DNA of 29,438 nucleotides, from assembly GCA_000406005.1 (NCBI GenBank), contig ASZN01000022.1, positions 1 through 29,438 of the forward strand, written 5' to 3'. A model generated the notes under the pieces. That model was not told the DNA's origin and searched no databases. It saw only the letters and a list, made by a program, of their open reading frames with translations. A program made the translations under genes and the position numbers. This document shows, one piece after another, positions 6,517-15,580 of the stretch (position 1 is the stretch's first letter; each line of letters begins with the position of its first letter). Source of the stretch: Candidatus Poribacteria bacterium WGA-3G (GTDB lineage: Bacteria; Poribacteria; WGA-4E; WGA-3G).

Positions 6517-8784
6517 ATGGCATTTCTGAACCCATTATTTCTTTTCGGACTCCTCGCCGCTGGTATCCCACTGATTATCCATCTCTGGAATCGCCGTCGT
6601 GTTGTGACAATTGATTTTAGTAGCCTGATGTTCCTTATGGCGGCGCATCGTGAAAATGCGCGTCGATTCCAACTCAGGCATCTTCTGATTCTGCTTTTGC
6701 GGATGGCGATCATTGCGCTTATCGCGCTTGCGTTAGCGCGCCCGTTTCTGACGCTTGGATTGCCGGTCGCGTCTGTACGTGCGAAAACCGATGTCGTTAT
6801 CGTTTTGGATAACTCCTACAGCATGGCGTACCAAGACGTTGATGGCATCAGGTTTGAAAAAGCGAAAGCGTTGGCAACGGATATTCTGGAAACACTGCGG
6901 CACGGTGATAGTGCCTCGCTTATTTTAATGTCAGACGTTCCGAATCCGGTCTTCCAGCAGTTGACACCAGATATTGGGAGTGTCGTAGCGGCGATAAACG
7001 ATGCGGAGGTCTCTTACCGTGCAACGAACGTTCAACCGAGCCTTGAACTTGCACACGAAATGCTCGCCGAGTCGGAACAACTTAACAGAGAACTTTATCT
7101 GATTTCGGACTTTGCGAAAAACGGATGGGAAAACGTAGGAGCGAGGTTACCGCGCCCCTACAATCGTTCTGGCGCGCGTGTTTCTCTCATACCTGTTGCG
7201 CAAGGAGAATCACATAACACAAATATTGAAGAGATTCAGCCCTCAAACCAACTAATAGGCGTATATTTGCCGTTCCAATTGAATGTGACGACCGCGAACC
7301 ATTCGGTCGCACCCTTGGCACGGAGCATAATAACGTTATTTATTGGAAGTGAGAAACAGAAAACTGTGAGTTTTTCAGCGACAGCCAACGAATCACTAAA
7401 CACGAGTTTAACATACAACTTTTCTACACCCGGAACACATACCGGTTATTTTACATTAACACCGGATCGGCTTAATATTGACAATCGGCGTTACTTCGCC
7501 TTAGATGTTATCGGCGAAGTACGTGTGCTTTGCGTCGGAGAACAGACCGAATACCTCGCATTGGCACTAAATCCACGTGATGTTTCCTTACCGTCGGCTG
7601 CTACCGACCCTGCGGTTTCTAAAGATATAAACCCTGATAGTATAAATAGCGGCGGCGTAATGATTCTGCCGACGCAGTGTACACCGAATCAATTTGAGAG
7701 TTTCCCACTTGAAGATTATGATGTTATCATCTTAGCGGATGTCGCGGAGATCACGCCTCAAGCGGGAGCGCAGCTTAAAGAGTTTCTCCGTCAAGGCAAA
7801 AGCGTCATCGCGTTTGTAGGCAGTGGCAGTGAAGTGGCGAGTTACAACCGATTTAGCGACGCTTTCCTGCCTGCAGAATTCGGTGGCACACTGAGATGGA
7901 CCCCGCCACAGCAGGTTCGGACATATCAAGAGACACACCCTATATTTGATATTTTTCGTAACGAAGGATTTTCTACACAGTACGCACCGCAGTTTTACAA
8001 TGGTGTGGTGCTACGTCCTACGCTTGAATCAAAAGTCATCGCCCGTTTCGGCGACGATACGCCTTTTCTAATTGAACGGAGCGACGGGACAGGGACTGTC
8101 CTACTCTACAACTGTGGTCTATTTGCGCAGCAAAACAGCAATGCTAACGCTGGTGCCGGACCTTCGAGTGCGACGGCTTATTCAAACGATCTGCTTGTTA
8201 ACCCTTATTTCCTGCCGATTCTTCAACAGAGTGTGCTTTACACTGCAGCGGCAAATAATAACCGCGTAACATGGGGTGGACATATCGGAGACACCTATAC
8301 CGCGCGTTATCCTCGGAGTGCTGGTGGGAAAGCCACTATTGAATTAAAAACTGATACCGATATACCAGAAGACGATGATTCTGACACCAATAATATCAGT
8401 GTGGTTCCGATTGCTGAAGATGGCACACTGCAATTCCGAGGCACGGAGCGTCCGGGTATCTATCAGATTGAAGTGCAAACCCGGGACAGCCGCCAACGAG
8501 ACCTTTTTGCCGTCAACGTCGATGCGAGAGAGGCTGATTTAATACAGATCCCGCTGCAACAAGCCGCTGCACGCGTCGGTGCCCAGGCAGGAACAGACGA
8601 GACGACTGAAGGAACGACAATAACCGCCGATGCTTACAACATGAAAAGACACGGTAGGGAAATATGGGGTGAATTGCTGCTCTTGACTGTTTGTCTCATG
8701 CTCTTTGAAAGTTATCTATCGAACCGGGGGACGCACTCGGTGATGGGGACAGACGAAAATGCGCTGACCGCAGGTGAAGTCTAA
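6517..8784 (+). CDS. BatA/VWA-domain membrane protein
   Basis: A 755-residue protein with a BatA-type N-terminus (about 1-78, FLNPLFLFGLLAAGIPLIIH and a second membrane segment around 56-76). A von Willebrand A domain follows, whose metal-adhesion motif is complete in its first part: DNSYS at 98-102 (D98, S100, S102), then RATNVQPSLELA around 165-176. The middle and C-terminal parts contain a GATase1-like segment (YDVIILADVAEITPQ, FLRQGKSVIAFVG) and a final membrane helix near 715-735 (WGELLLLTVCLMLFESYL). The layout matches the BatA-type proteins common in Bacteroidetes and Planctomycetes; the usual MoxR ATPase and DUF58 partners are not in view. No Shine-Dalgarno site is evident because the heptamer repeat fills that space. 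The stop overlaps the next start (TAATG). Confidence 0.8.
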   Translation: MAFLNPLFLFGLLAAGIPLIIHLWNRRRVVTIDFSSLMFLMAAHRENARRFQLRHLLILLLRMAIIALIALALARPFLTLGLPVASVRAKTDVVIVLDNSYSMAYQDVDGIRFEKAKALATDILETLRHGDSASLILMSDVPNPVFQQLTPDIGSVVAAINDAEVSYRATNVQPSLELAHEMLAESEQLNRELYLISDFAKNGWENVGARLPRPYNRSGARVSLIPVAQGESHNTNIEEIQPSNQLIGVYLPFQLNVTTANHSVAPLARSIITLFIGSEKQKTVSFSATANESLNTSLTYNFSTPGTHTGYFTLTPDRLNIDNRRYFALDVIGEVRVLCVGEQTEYLALALNPRDVSLPSAATDPAVSKDINPDSINSGGVMILPTQCTPNQFESFPLEDYDVIILADVAEITPQAGAQLKEFLRQGKSVIAFVGSGSEVASYNRFSDAFLPAEFGGTLRWTPPQQVRTYQETHPIFDIFRNEGFSTQYAPQFYNGVVLRPTLESKVIARFGDDTPFLIERSDGTGTVLLYNCGLFAQQNSNANAGAGPSSATAYSNDLLVNPYFLPILQQSVLYTAAANNNRVTWGGHIGDTYTARYPRSAGGKATIELKTDTDIPEDDDSDTNNISVVPIAEDGTLQFRGTERPGIYQIEVQTRDSRQRDLFAVNVDAREADLIQIPLQQAAARVGAQAGTDETTEGTTITADAYNMKRHGREIWGELLLLTVCLMLFESYLSNRGTHSVMGTDENALTAGEV

Positions 8785-10835
8785 TGGAAACGAATTTTTG
8801 GGATGTTCTGTCTCTGCTTGGAACCTTCTGCTTAATCGGGCTGCTGGGTATCGGTGGACAAGTAGGAGTTTTATCAGCAGCTGCTGACGAGCCACGGCGA
8901 GCCACAGGAAAGAGAATGGAGAAAACACCTGCTTTAGAGAACCGAAGCGTGGGTTTAGCGGATAAGGCGAGTATTGTCCGGAGTCTCATTATTAGGGGTA
9001 ATAATTCATTTTCAGAACAGCAGATTCGTGCGTTGATGCGGACAGATGTGTGGAGTGTCTATGATGCTTCCGTTCTGGAAGCGGATTTTGAAGCGATCAC
9101 TGATTTTTATAAAAGGAACGGATACCAATTCGCGCGTATCGTTGAAGCCCAGAATTACGTCAAGGAATTCGAGGACGGTGTCTATCTCGGTTTTGAGATT
9201 AATGAAGGCATTATCGGCAGTATCACGGTCTCCGGTAATACACAGACCAGAGAGCATGTTGTGCTTCGCGAATTGCTATTTCAAGAAGGCGATGTCTATA
9301 TAGAGGCAGATAAGACAGAAAGCGAGCGTATTCTACGACGGAAGGCTTATATCGGTTCAGCGAAGATTGAACCGCACTGGAATGTGAAATCGGAATCGGT
9401 AACAATTCACGTTACGATTACAGATCTCTGGTCCCTTAGGGGCGCCTTTGATCCGCTACCTGCGATAAACCCAGAAGGCGGAAAATTTCTTTTAAAAGCT
9501 GAAGATTTCAATTTGCTCGGTTCCGGTCATTTCGCACAGTTCCGTTATGAAGGCGAGATAGAAGCAGATGAAGAGACGCGGCATTTCGTACGGAGTCGGT
9601 ATCAAATACCGAGGCTTTTCAATTCGCATTGGAGCTTTGATGGCGAATTTACGCAGCGTTTAGAAGGCAATACATGGACTTCGTTTTTGGAACGTCCACA
9701 ATACTTTTTTCTTTTACAACGTCCACAATTTACTTTGAAAAGCCGTTGGAGTGCGGCGCTACTCATCTCTGAGCAGAACCGTCGGAAACGGTGGTACGAG
9801 AAAAGCGTAAAAACAGACATCTTTGAGCAAAATCTACAGGCAGCACACGCCTCTATACTCCGCTATTTTGGGGATCGGAATCGGCAAAATTATGTCGGTC
9901 TCTGGGCGGAATCAAGACGTTCAAGACATGAACTTATAGAAACCTTCGGGGAATCCGAGGCAGCGCCCGCAGATCGAGACATCAACAGTGTTGGCATCAC
10001 TATCGGACGGAAGCGCGTCGCTTACTATAAAACAAGGTTTTTTATAGAAATGGGGCAGGAGGAAGATTTTTTTACCGGTTCACGATATGAATTTTTTATA
10101 GGATATGCCTCGCCATTATACGGCTCGGACAGGTCAGAATCTCACGCACGCCTTACCGGCATATCGGGCTGGCGGCAAGGCGATCACATACTGAGTACGA
10201 CAGGTATAGATCTCAGCACAAACTTCACAACACGTATTGAACGTTCTAAGGTTAGACTTCAGACCTCATGGTATTACATAGATGTGTTCGATGCTGGCAA
10301 CGACATCTATACGGTGGATAAAGGGTACCGTGAAAACGGGTTCTTTGATTTTCATCAAACGGTTGTGGCGCAATTCGCAACAGAGATGCAGTTCGGATGG
10401 AGTGGTGAAGACCAAGTGAACCTCGGCTCCAACACCGGTTTACGAGGCTATAATCCGCAGCAGTTCGATGGAGAAAAGATGATGCTGGTCCGGCTTGAAA
10501 GTCGAACGCTGTGTGGCGGTACGCTCTTCAGTAAAATTGATGGCGGGCTCGGTGCTGTCGTTACGTTTATCCTTAAACCGTTCATCAAACGTCCTGTTAA
10601 AGTCGGACTTGTTTTAAGTGCTACTGCTTTTGCCGATGTCGGTTACATCTGGAACGGGAAACGCTCCTTTAGCTTAAGCGAACCGAAATCGAGTGTAGGC
10701 TTCGGTTTGCGGGGCAGTTTTTCTCGGTTAAGCGGTCCGAGCATCTTCCAATTGGGATTGGCATTTCCGCTGAATCTACCGTTCGCAACGGGTTTGGAGC
10801 CGCGCCTCTTTTACGGTTTTAATCAGACGTTCTAA
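8784..10835 (+). CDS. Omp85-superfamily outer membrane protein with POTRA domains
   Basis: A 683-residue predicted outer membrane protein. Residues about 8-34 form a signal-like hydrophobic segment. Two POTRA domains follow at about 64-142 (SLIIRGNNSFSEQQIRALM) and 143-213 (GSITVSGNTQTREHVVLREL), then a 16-strand-type beta barrel (about 220-683) ending in an aromatic residue (YGFNQTF), as outer membrane barrels do. BamA normally has five POTRAs and is about 800 residues; two suggest a TamA- or FhaC-like relative, not the essential assembly factor. It overlaps the upstream BatA-like gene by one base and has an AGGTGA site inside it, so the pair is translationally coupled. What it translocates or assembles is unknown. 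Confidence 0.82.
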   Translation: METNFWDVLSLLGTFCLIGLLGIGGQVGVLSAAADEPRRATGKRMEKTPALENRSVGLADKASIVRSLIIRGNNSFSEQQIRALMRTDVWSVYDASVLEADFEAITDFYKRNGYQFARIVEAQNYVKEFEDGVYLGFEINEGIIGSITVSGNTQTREHVVLRELLFQEGDVYIEADKTESERILRRKAYIGSAKIEPHWNVKSESVTIHVTITDLWSLRGAFDPLPAINPEGGKFLLKAEDFNLLGSGHFAQFRYEGEIEADEETRHFVRSRYQIPRLFNSHWSFDGEFTQRLEGNTWTSFLERPQYFFLLQRPQFTLKSRWSAALLISEQNRRKRWYEKSVKTDIFEQNLQAAHASILRYFGDRNRQNYVGLWAESRRSRHELIETFGESEAAPADRDINSVGITIGRKRVAYYKTRFFIEMGQEEDFFTGSRYEFFIGYASPLYGSDRSESHARLTGISGWRQGDHILSTTGIDLSTNFTTRIERSKVRLQTSWYYIDVFDAGNDIYTVDKGYRENGFFDFHQTVVAQFATEMQFGWSGEDQVNLGSNTGLRGYNPQQFDGEKMMLVRLESRTLCGGTLFSKIDGGLGAVVTFILKPFIKRPVKVGLVLSATAFADVGYIWNGKRSFSLSEPKSSVGFGLRGSFSRLSGPSIFQLGLAFPLNLPFATGLEPRLFYGFNQTF

Positions 10836-10859
10836 GTCCTATCAAGAAGCGACACAAAT

Positions 10860-12767
10860 ATGGATAAACCACCGCGCCTATCAACCGAAAGCATCACATG
10901 GCGGGCTATTCTGTTAGGACTCCTCTCGCTTCCGCTGAATATCTACCTCGTCGTCCAGACAGAGACAGTGTGGACCACACAGTACCCGACCACAATGGCG
11001 ATTATCTTCAACGCCGTTTTTACGCTCTTCCTTGTCACGATTATCAACATCCCACTCACACGCTACCTCCCAAAATGGCAACTCACGCAAGCAGAGATGC
11101 TAACGGTGTACCTCATGGTAACGCTGGCATGCGTCGTGTGTGGACACGATCTCTTGCAGGCGACGATGTGCGTCTTGGGGCATGCGACGTGGTTCGCGAC
11201 ACCGGAGAACGAGTGGCAATCGCTCTTTTTCCGATATATCCCGGACTGGATCGCTGTCATGAATCGGCGCGCTTTAACCGGTTATTATGAAGGTACATCG
11301 AACCTCTTTGAGATAGCGCATATCCGCGCCTGGATGGTGCCGGTCCTTGCCTGGTTGGTGTTCTTTTCTGCGCTTGCATTCTCTATGATGATGCTGAGTG
11401 TCATCCTCCGTAAACAGTGGATTGAACACGAAAAACTGAGTTATCCGATCATCTTACTCCCGTTTGAGATGACGAAAGGGACGAGTTTCTATCGGAATCG
11501 GCTCCTCTGGATAGGTTTCGGTGTCGGTTTTGGACTCGATCTGATTAACGGTATCAGTTTTCTCTATCCTTATGTACCGAGTATCCCTATCCGACACGAC
11601 ATCGGGGTGCTGTTCACGGAAAAACCGCTGAACGCTATCGGTTCAACGCCTATCCATCTGAACCCTTACGCCATCGGTATCGGTTTCTTAATGCCGTTAG
11701 ATTTGTCGCTCTCTTGTTGGCTGTTTTATCTTTTTTGGAAGGCGCAGCTCGTCTTCGGTGCGATGACAGGGATGAACCAGACACCGGGGTATCCGCACAT
11801 TGACATGCAATCGCTGGGGGCGTATTTCGGGCTCTGTTTCTTCGCACTCTGGATAACACACAAGCATTTATGGCAGGTTATCCGTAATGTTTTAGGTTTG
11901 CAAACGAATCTTGATACCGTAAACGAACCGATGGGGTATCGTGGGGCGTTTGTCGGGCTGTTGCTTAGTGTTGCGGTCATCTTTGGCTTTTGTCTGAAGG
12001 CGGGAATGTCATGGTGGGGAGTGCTTGCGTTTTTCAGTATCCATTTCATACTCGTTTTGGCGTTCACACGGATGCGTGCAGAACTCGGCACCCCGACGCA
12101 AGATTTCTATCGTGCGGGTCCGGGCATTTTCCTTACTTCGATTTTTGGCTCCAGAAAGATTGGCGCGCCGACGTTGACGGGGTTTGCCTTCCTCTATGGG
12201 TTCACCCGTAATTACCGTTCGCAACCGATGCCGAATCAATTAGAGGGATTTAAACTCGCCGACAAAGGGCAGATCAATACACGTCAACTGCTCTGGGTGA
12301 TGTGGGGTGCGACGGTCGTTGGACTCTTTATCGGGTTTATTGCGTTTCTACATGCCGGGTATCGGCACGGCAGCTTGGGGACATGGCGCGGACAGGAGGC
12401 GTTCAACGACTTGCAACGCTGGTTGACGCTCCCGAACGATACAGACTGGCGACACCTCAGTTTCTTCGGATTCGGTATATCCCTGACACTCACGACACTC
12501 TTTATGCGTCTGCGATTTATCTGGTGGCAGCTGCATCCGCTTGCCTATCCACTCGCAGGTAACTGGAATTTCGGTAGGCTCTGGTTTCCTGTCTTTCTGG
12601 CGTGGTTGATAAAGTCCATACTGATTCGCCACGGTGGGATTGGCGCGTACCGACGAACACTGCCGCTCTTCTTCGGGACAATGCTCGGTGAATTCGTCAT
12701 GGGCAGTATCTGGGCGATTTTAGGGTTATTCCTCGGACAACGGATGTACTCGTTTAAGCATTGGTAA
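10860..12767 (+). CDS. Large multi-pass membrane protein (DUF6785/OPT-like)
   Basis: A 635-residue integral membrane protein with at least twelve hydrophobic segments, starting with one at about 15-32 and including paired segments around 42-64, 156-185, 215-235, 275-295 and later. Conserved-looking loops include LTQAEMLTVYLMVTLACVVCG, EHEKLSYPIILLPFEMTKG and RAELGTPTQDFYRAGPG. The general layout recalls oligopeptide-transporter-like families annotated as DUF6784/DUF6785 in Planctomycetes and Poribacteria; I give that from memory of the pattern only. The substrate is unknown. It begins 24 bases after the Omp85 gene and probably belongs to the same transcript, which ends at the hairpin 12779-12816. 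The ribosome site is weak (AAGAAGCGA). Confidence 0.65.
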   Translation: MDKPPRLSTESITWRAILLGLLSLPLNIYLVVQTETVWTTQYPTTMAIIFNAVFTLFLVTIINIPLTRYLPKWQLTQAEMLTVYLMVTLACVVCGHDLLQATMCVLGHATWFATPENEWQSLFFRYIPDWIAVMNRRALTGYYEGTSNLFEIAHIRAWMVPVLAWLVFFSALAFSMMMLSVILRKQWIEHEKLSYPIILLPFEMTKGTSFYRNRLLWIGFGVGFGLDLINGISFLYPYVPSIPIRHDIGVLFTEKPLNAIGSTPIHLNPYAIGIGFLMPLDLSLSCWLFYLFWKAQLVFGAMTGMNQTPGYPHIDMQSLGAYFGLCFFALWITHKHLWQVIRNVLGLQTNLDTVNEPMGYRGAFVGLLLSVAVIFGFCLKAGMSWWGVLAFFSIHFILVLAFTRMRAELGTPTQDFYRAGPGIFLTSIFGSRKIGAPTLTGFAFLYGFTRNYRSQPMPNQLEGFKLADKGQINTRQLLWVMWGATVVGLFIGFIAFLHAGYRHGSLGTWRGQEAFNDLQRWLTLPNDTDWRHLSFFGFGISLTLTTLFMRLRFIWWQLHPLAYPLAGNWNFGRLWFPVFLAWLIKSILIRHGGIGAYRRTLPLFFGTMLGEFVMGSIWAILGLFLGQRMYSFKHW

Positions 12768-12778
12768 AAGGAAGCGCG

Positions 12779-12816
12779 ACCTGTCTGGAAGGTTTCAAAT
12801 ACTATTCCAGACAGGT
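12779..12816. terminator. Hairpin between convergent genes
   Basis: A perfect 12-bp inverted repeat, ACCTGTCTGGAA (12779-12790) and TTCCAGACAGGT (12805-12816), with a 14-base loop. It lies between the stop of the plus-strand membrane gene (12767) and the stop of the minus-strand gene (12822). The position suits a two-way terminator, but there is no clear T-run on either side. Confidence 0.5.
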
Positions 12817-12821
12817 GCAGC

Positions 12822-13397
12822 TTACGAGTCGCTGTTCTGCTGTTGTGTTCGGATTTCCTGGAGTATCTCGACAACAGTCTCCATTTGCCCTTCAAGTCTG
12901 GTGATACGCTGTTCGACGGGTGTCGTGGCTTCCGCATCTTCATCCTCATCTGAGGTAACTTCGACGGTTTCGACAGTATCCGTATCTTGTTCTTGTCCTT
13001 TCCAGATATCTTTAAGGAAAGTTGGCATTGATTGTCGGACAACCTCACTGACATCCTTTAGTTCGTCCCCGATGGTTTTCTTCACGTGATCAAAGTCGAA
13101 GTCATCAACGCATCCCTCTTTGAGGTACGCTGAGACTTGGTGGCAAGCGAAACAGATGTCGCCAAAAGAGGCATCCGTTTCGAGCGGTTCAAACAGTCCA
13201 TCCGGGACAGCATCAAGGTCCGCGAGAAGGGCGAGTGCATTGTTGAATTGCCGGGCGCACCGTTCCTCACCGTCTGAGAAGTGGTCTGTAATCGCAGAGG
13301 TTTCTACAATACGTGCTGTGGTTTCCAGTAGCCGTAGAAGCCTGCGAATTTCCTTTTGTCTGTGAGTTTCCTTTTGGGGTTCACGTTCGTTAGACAT
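12822..13397 (-). CDS. Hypothetical protein with acidic linker and C-terminal coiled coil
   Basis: A 191-residue cytoplasmic-looking protein that I do not recognise. The N-terminal two-thirds is helical, with a Cys pair in GDICFACHQ (about 78-86) and another Cys near 95. It is followed by an acidic, low-complexity linker rich in D, E, T and V (about 136-160) and a heptad-patterned C-terminus (RITRLEGQMETVVEILQEI, about 164-182) likely to form a short coiled coil. No signal peptide or membrane segment is seen. The start is well supported by an AAGGAG site six bases upstream. A promoter-like CTCTATATAA on the minus strand lies further upstream inside the repeat at 13416-13465. It shares the downstream hairpin with the opposing gene. 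Confidence 0.6.
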   Translation of the reverse strand: MSNEREPQKETHRQKEIRRLLRLLETTARIVETSAITDHFSDGEERCARQFNNALALLADLDAVPDGLFEPLETDASFGDICFACHQVSAYLKEGCVDDFDFDHVKKTIGDELKDVSEVVRQSMPTFLKDIWKGQEQDTDTVETVEVTSDEDEDAEATTPVEQRITRLEGQMETVVEILQEIRTQQQNSDS

Positions 13398-13415
13398 GAT
13401 AGTCTCCTTTTAGGT

Positions 13416-13465
13416 CGATTTGTTTATATAGAGTCCGTTAAGGTTGAAAAGGATAGTAAAAAATA
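13416..13465. repeat. Diverged 50-bp direct repeat, copy A
   Basis: A block reading GATTTGTTTATATAGAGTC, then about 12 unlike bases, then AAAGGATAGTAAAAAAT. It is repeated at 13550-13599. Copy A lies just upstream of the minus-strand gene 12822-13397, and its minus strand contains a TATATA -10-like box. Confidence 0.55.
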
Positions 13466-13549
13466 CAAATTGCGCTATTCTTTTCGCAAATGAGCCACAA
13501 ATAGGCAGGAAAACCGAAAGTGGAACGACAATTTCCGAGACTGCCTATC

Positions 13550-13599
13550 GGATTTGTCTATATAGAGTCACCTCGATCTAAAAAGGAGAGTGAAAAAAT
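13550..13599. repeat. Diverged 50-bp direct repeat, copy B
   Basis: GATTTGTCTATATAGAGTC, about 12 unlike bases, then AAAGGAGAGTGAAAAAAT, matching copy A at 13416-13465. A short inverted repeat ATAGGCAG/CTGCCTAT (13501-13508 and 13541-13548) lies between the copies. No gene is seen in the gap 13398-13733. Confidence 0.55.
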
Positions 13600-13600
13600 C

Positions 13601-13708
13601 AGAACTTACGCAAAATCGGTTTGTATGCTCACAGAATTGGACGTGTTTTTGCTTGGGTGTTTCCATAAATGAGTTTACACTACTGCAGGCGGGGTTTGTA
13701 ACCCCGCC
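13601..13708. mobile_element. Relic of an AGGACTTACGCA-type MITE, right end lost
   Basis: Starts with AGAACTTACGCA (13601-13612), one mismatch from the terminal repeat of the elements at 4360 and 27294. It ends with a hairpin of 9-bp arms GGCGGGGTT and AACCCCGCC (13688-13708) around TGT. No matching right terminal repeat follows before the stop of the next gene at 13734. The hairpin corresponds to the one in the 27294 element, with A-T pairs replaced by G-C pairs on both arms. Confidence 0.45.
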
Positions 13709-13733
13709 GTTGAAAAAATAATTACGGACTTTA

Positions 13734-14933
13734 CTATAATTCGCCGACGTTCCGACGGATTTTGATAACGGCTTTAATAATGTCTTCTATGTCCGCCTCA
13801 TTTGCCATAAGGATGTTTTGGCTCAGGGAGAGACCTGTTTGACATATTTTTTCGGTCTCAGGGCAGTGTACATCGTCGAAATCGAGACCTTGACCGAATA
13901 GATCAGAAGCGAGGAACGAGGCACGGTACATCGGCGTGGAATACCAGTATCCCATCGGTATGCCTTCAGCGCGCATCGCGCGAAGGAAGGTCTCACGTGA
14001 GATGCCTTCAAACTCCTCAGAATCAAAGAGTGCTTTATAACCGTGGCATCCGCCGCGCGTCGCACGCGGGTCGATCGGTGTGACTTTGATACCGGGGACC
14101 TCACCGAGCCAACCGTCTAACCATCGCATATTTTTGTGTCGGTGATTGGTTTCGGCTTCAAGCCGTGTCAGGCGAGAGATCAGAATTCCGGCTTGCCATT
14201 CCGTCATTCGGAAGTTGCCGCCGAAGGGTTCCGCTACGTCGAATTCAGCATCGGGCAGTGTACGTCCGCAGTTATGCAGTGCATACGCCCGTTCATAGAG
14301 TTCCCGATCGTTTACTAAGACGATCCCGCCTTCACCGGCGCATAGGTTTTTCGAGGATTGGAAACTGAAGCATCCGAAATGTCCCCAACTGCCGACACCA
14401 CGTCCACGCCACTCTGCACCGTGCGCCTGCGCGCAATCCTCGACAATCCCTAGGTGATGTCGATTCGCAATGTCCACAAGCGCGTCCAAATCTGCTGGGT
14501 ATCCTGCGATATGAACGGGTAGAATAACTTTCGTCTTTTCCGTTATTGCGGCTTCGACTTTGGTGGTATCCAACAAGAAACTATCTGGAGCAGTATCGAC
14601 AAAGACCGGCACGGCGTGTGTCATCAGAATCGCGACGACTGTCGCTTGGAAGGTGTAAGCGGTTGTAATGACTTCATCACCCGGACAAACGCCTGCTGCT
14701 TTCAGAGCCACATAGAGTGCTGTGGTCCCGCTATTGACGCAAACGCCGTAGTTCGCGCCTTGGAATTCAGCGAATTGCTGTGCGAATTCGGGGACTTTCG
14801 GGCCACCGACCCCCCATTGTCCGCTCTTGTAAATACTTTCAAACGCTTCAATATCGGCAGGATCCTGTGTGGGCCATGTAGGGAAACCGGCTGTTCGGAC
14901 AGGTTCGCCGCCGTTTATTGCCAATGTTGCCAT
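13734..14933 (-). CDS. DegT/DnrJ/EryC1/StrS-family PLP aminotransferase
   Basis: A 399-residue fold-type I PLP enzyme that transaminates (less often dehydrates) sugar or cyclitol ketones. Family marks are VNSGTTALYVALKAAGV (about 66-82) binding the cofactor phosphate, the aspartate in GIVEDCAQAHGA (D166) contacting the pyridine nitrogen, and the Schiff-base lysine in FQSSKNL (K195), followed by GEGG. The length is usual for the family. The start MATLAINGGEPVR is the common N-terminus, with a G-rich ribosome site (AAGGGGG) upstream. No sugar-nucleotide genes are adjacent, so the substrate is open. It is the last gene of the minus-strand cluster. Confidence 0.88.
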   Translation of the reverse strand: MATLAINGGEPVRTAGFPTWPTQDPADIEAFESIYKSGQWGVGGPKVPEFAQQFAEFQGANYGVCVNSGTTALYVALKAAGVCPGDEVITTAYTFQATVVAILMTHAVPVFVDTAPDSFLLDTTKVEAAITEKTKVILPVHIAGYPADLDALVDIANRHHLGIVEDCAQAHGAEWRGRGVGSWGHFGCFSFQSSKNLCAGEGGIVLVNDRELYERAYALHNCGRTLPDAEFDVAEPFGGNFRMTEWQAGILISRLTRLEAETNHRHKNMRWLDGWLGEVPGIKVTPIDPRATRGGCHGYKALFDSEEFEGISRETFLRAMRAEGIPMGYWYSTPMYRASFLASDLFGQGLDFDDVHCPETEKICQTGLSLSQNILMANEADIEDIIKAVIKIRRNVGEL

Positions 14934-14953
14934 CTTTTTTCCCCCTTCAATGC

Positions 14954-15508
14954 CTAAGGCAGCTTTTCGACATAATCCTGAAAATCCGTGAATTTCATTC
15001 TGTGCGTTACCGCTTGCACGCGACTTTCTAAACGTCCGGATTCAACCTCAACAATCAATGTGTTCAGTACGTCGCGTGCCGTTTTTGCTAAAGTGGTGTC
15101 AATCGCCCCGGTTTGGATTGCCTCTTCAAATTCGTCCTCATCCTGAATTTCGTAACTACCATCAGGGTTTACCCAGAGATCTAAGAACAGATCGGTTATC
15201 TCGAAACAGTCAAGTTCACCCGTTGTATTCATGCTCCGTTTGACCGGTTTCATAATATCGCAGTAATAGCCGGTCCACTCGTTGTTCAGATTGTAAACTT
15301 TGCCGACATCATACCAAAGTCCCGTAAACACAAACCAGACCGCGGCGAAGTTGTCCGCTAAAACCGTTTCACCCTTTTGAAGGATCGGTGTAGACGGTTT
15401 AACCCGCTGAGACGTGACAATAACATCGTCGTCTAAATAAAGCAACTGCTGTTGGAAGTAGTTCACCCGATCAGGGGGTCTTTTATAGGTAAGTGTTACG
15501 GTCTCCAT
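14954..15508 (-). CDS. DUF402 family protein
   Basis: A 184-residue soluble protein of the DUF402 (FomD-like) family, whose characterised members hydrolyse nucleoside di/triphosphates or nucleotidyl-phosphonates using two metal ions. The signature block is GYYCDIMKPV (80-89), then EITDLFLDLWVNPDG (103-117) and QDEDEFEEA (122-130), giving the conserved acidic metal ligands. The ATG at 15508 is preceded on its strand by AACCGCAAGGAAAATTAAAA, the same 20 bases that precede the RACo-like gene at 18588. It lies between the aminotransferase (20 bases downstream) and the homocysteine methyltransferase-like gene (72 bases upstream). Confidence 0.8.
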   Translation of the reverse strand: METVTLTYKRPPDRVNYFQQQLLYLDDDVIVTSQRVKPSTPILQKGETVLADNFAAVWFVFTGLWYDVGKVYNLNNEWTGYYCDIMKPVKRSMNTTGELDCFEITDLFLDLWVNPDGSYEIQDEDEFEEAIQTGAIDTTLAKTARDVLNTLIVEVESGRLESRVQAVTHRMKFTDFQDYVEKLP

Positions 15509-15510
15509 AT

Positions 15511-15530
15511 TTTTAATTTTCCTTGCGGTT
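15511..15530 (-). repeat. 20-bp leader repeat, copy 1 (contains ribosome site)
   Basis: Identical over 20 bases to 18591-18610. On the minus strand it supplies AAGGA about 11 bases before the ATG of the DUF402 gene. Confidence 0.7.
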
Positions 15531-15580
15531 CGTTCAGATGGATTGTGGGTTAAAGTTTCCCTCCGTATACATGCTTTCCT

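Noticed and set aside
13139..13165. CxxCH (CFACH) in the hypothetical protein, like a c-type haem site
   Set aside because: The protein has no signal peptide or membrane anchor, so it would not meet the periplasmic haem-attachment machinery; a metal site or chance is more likely.
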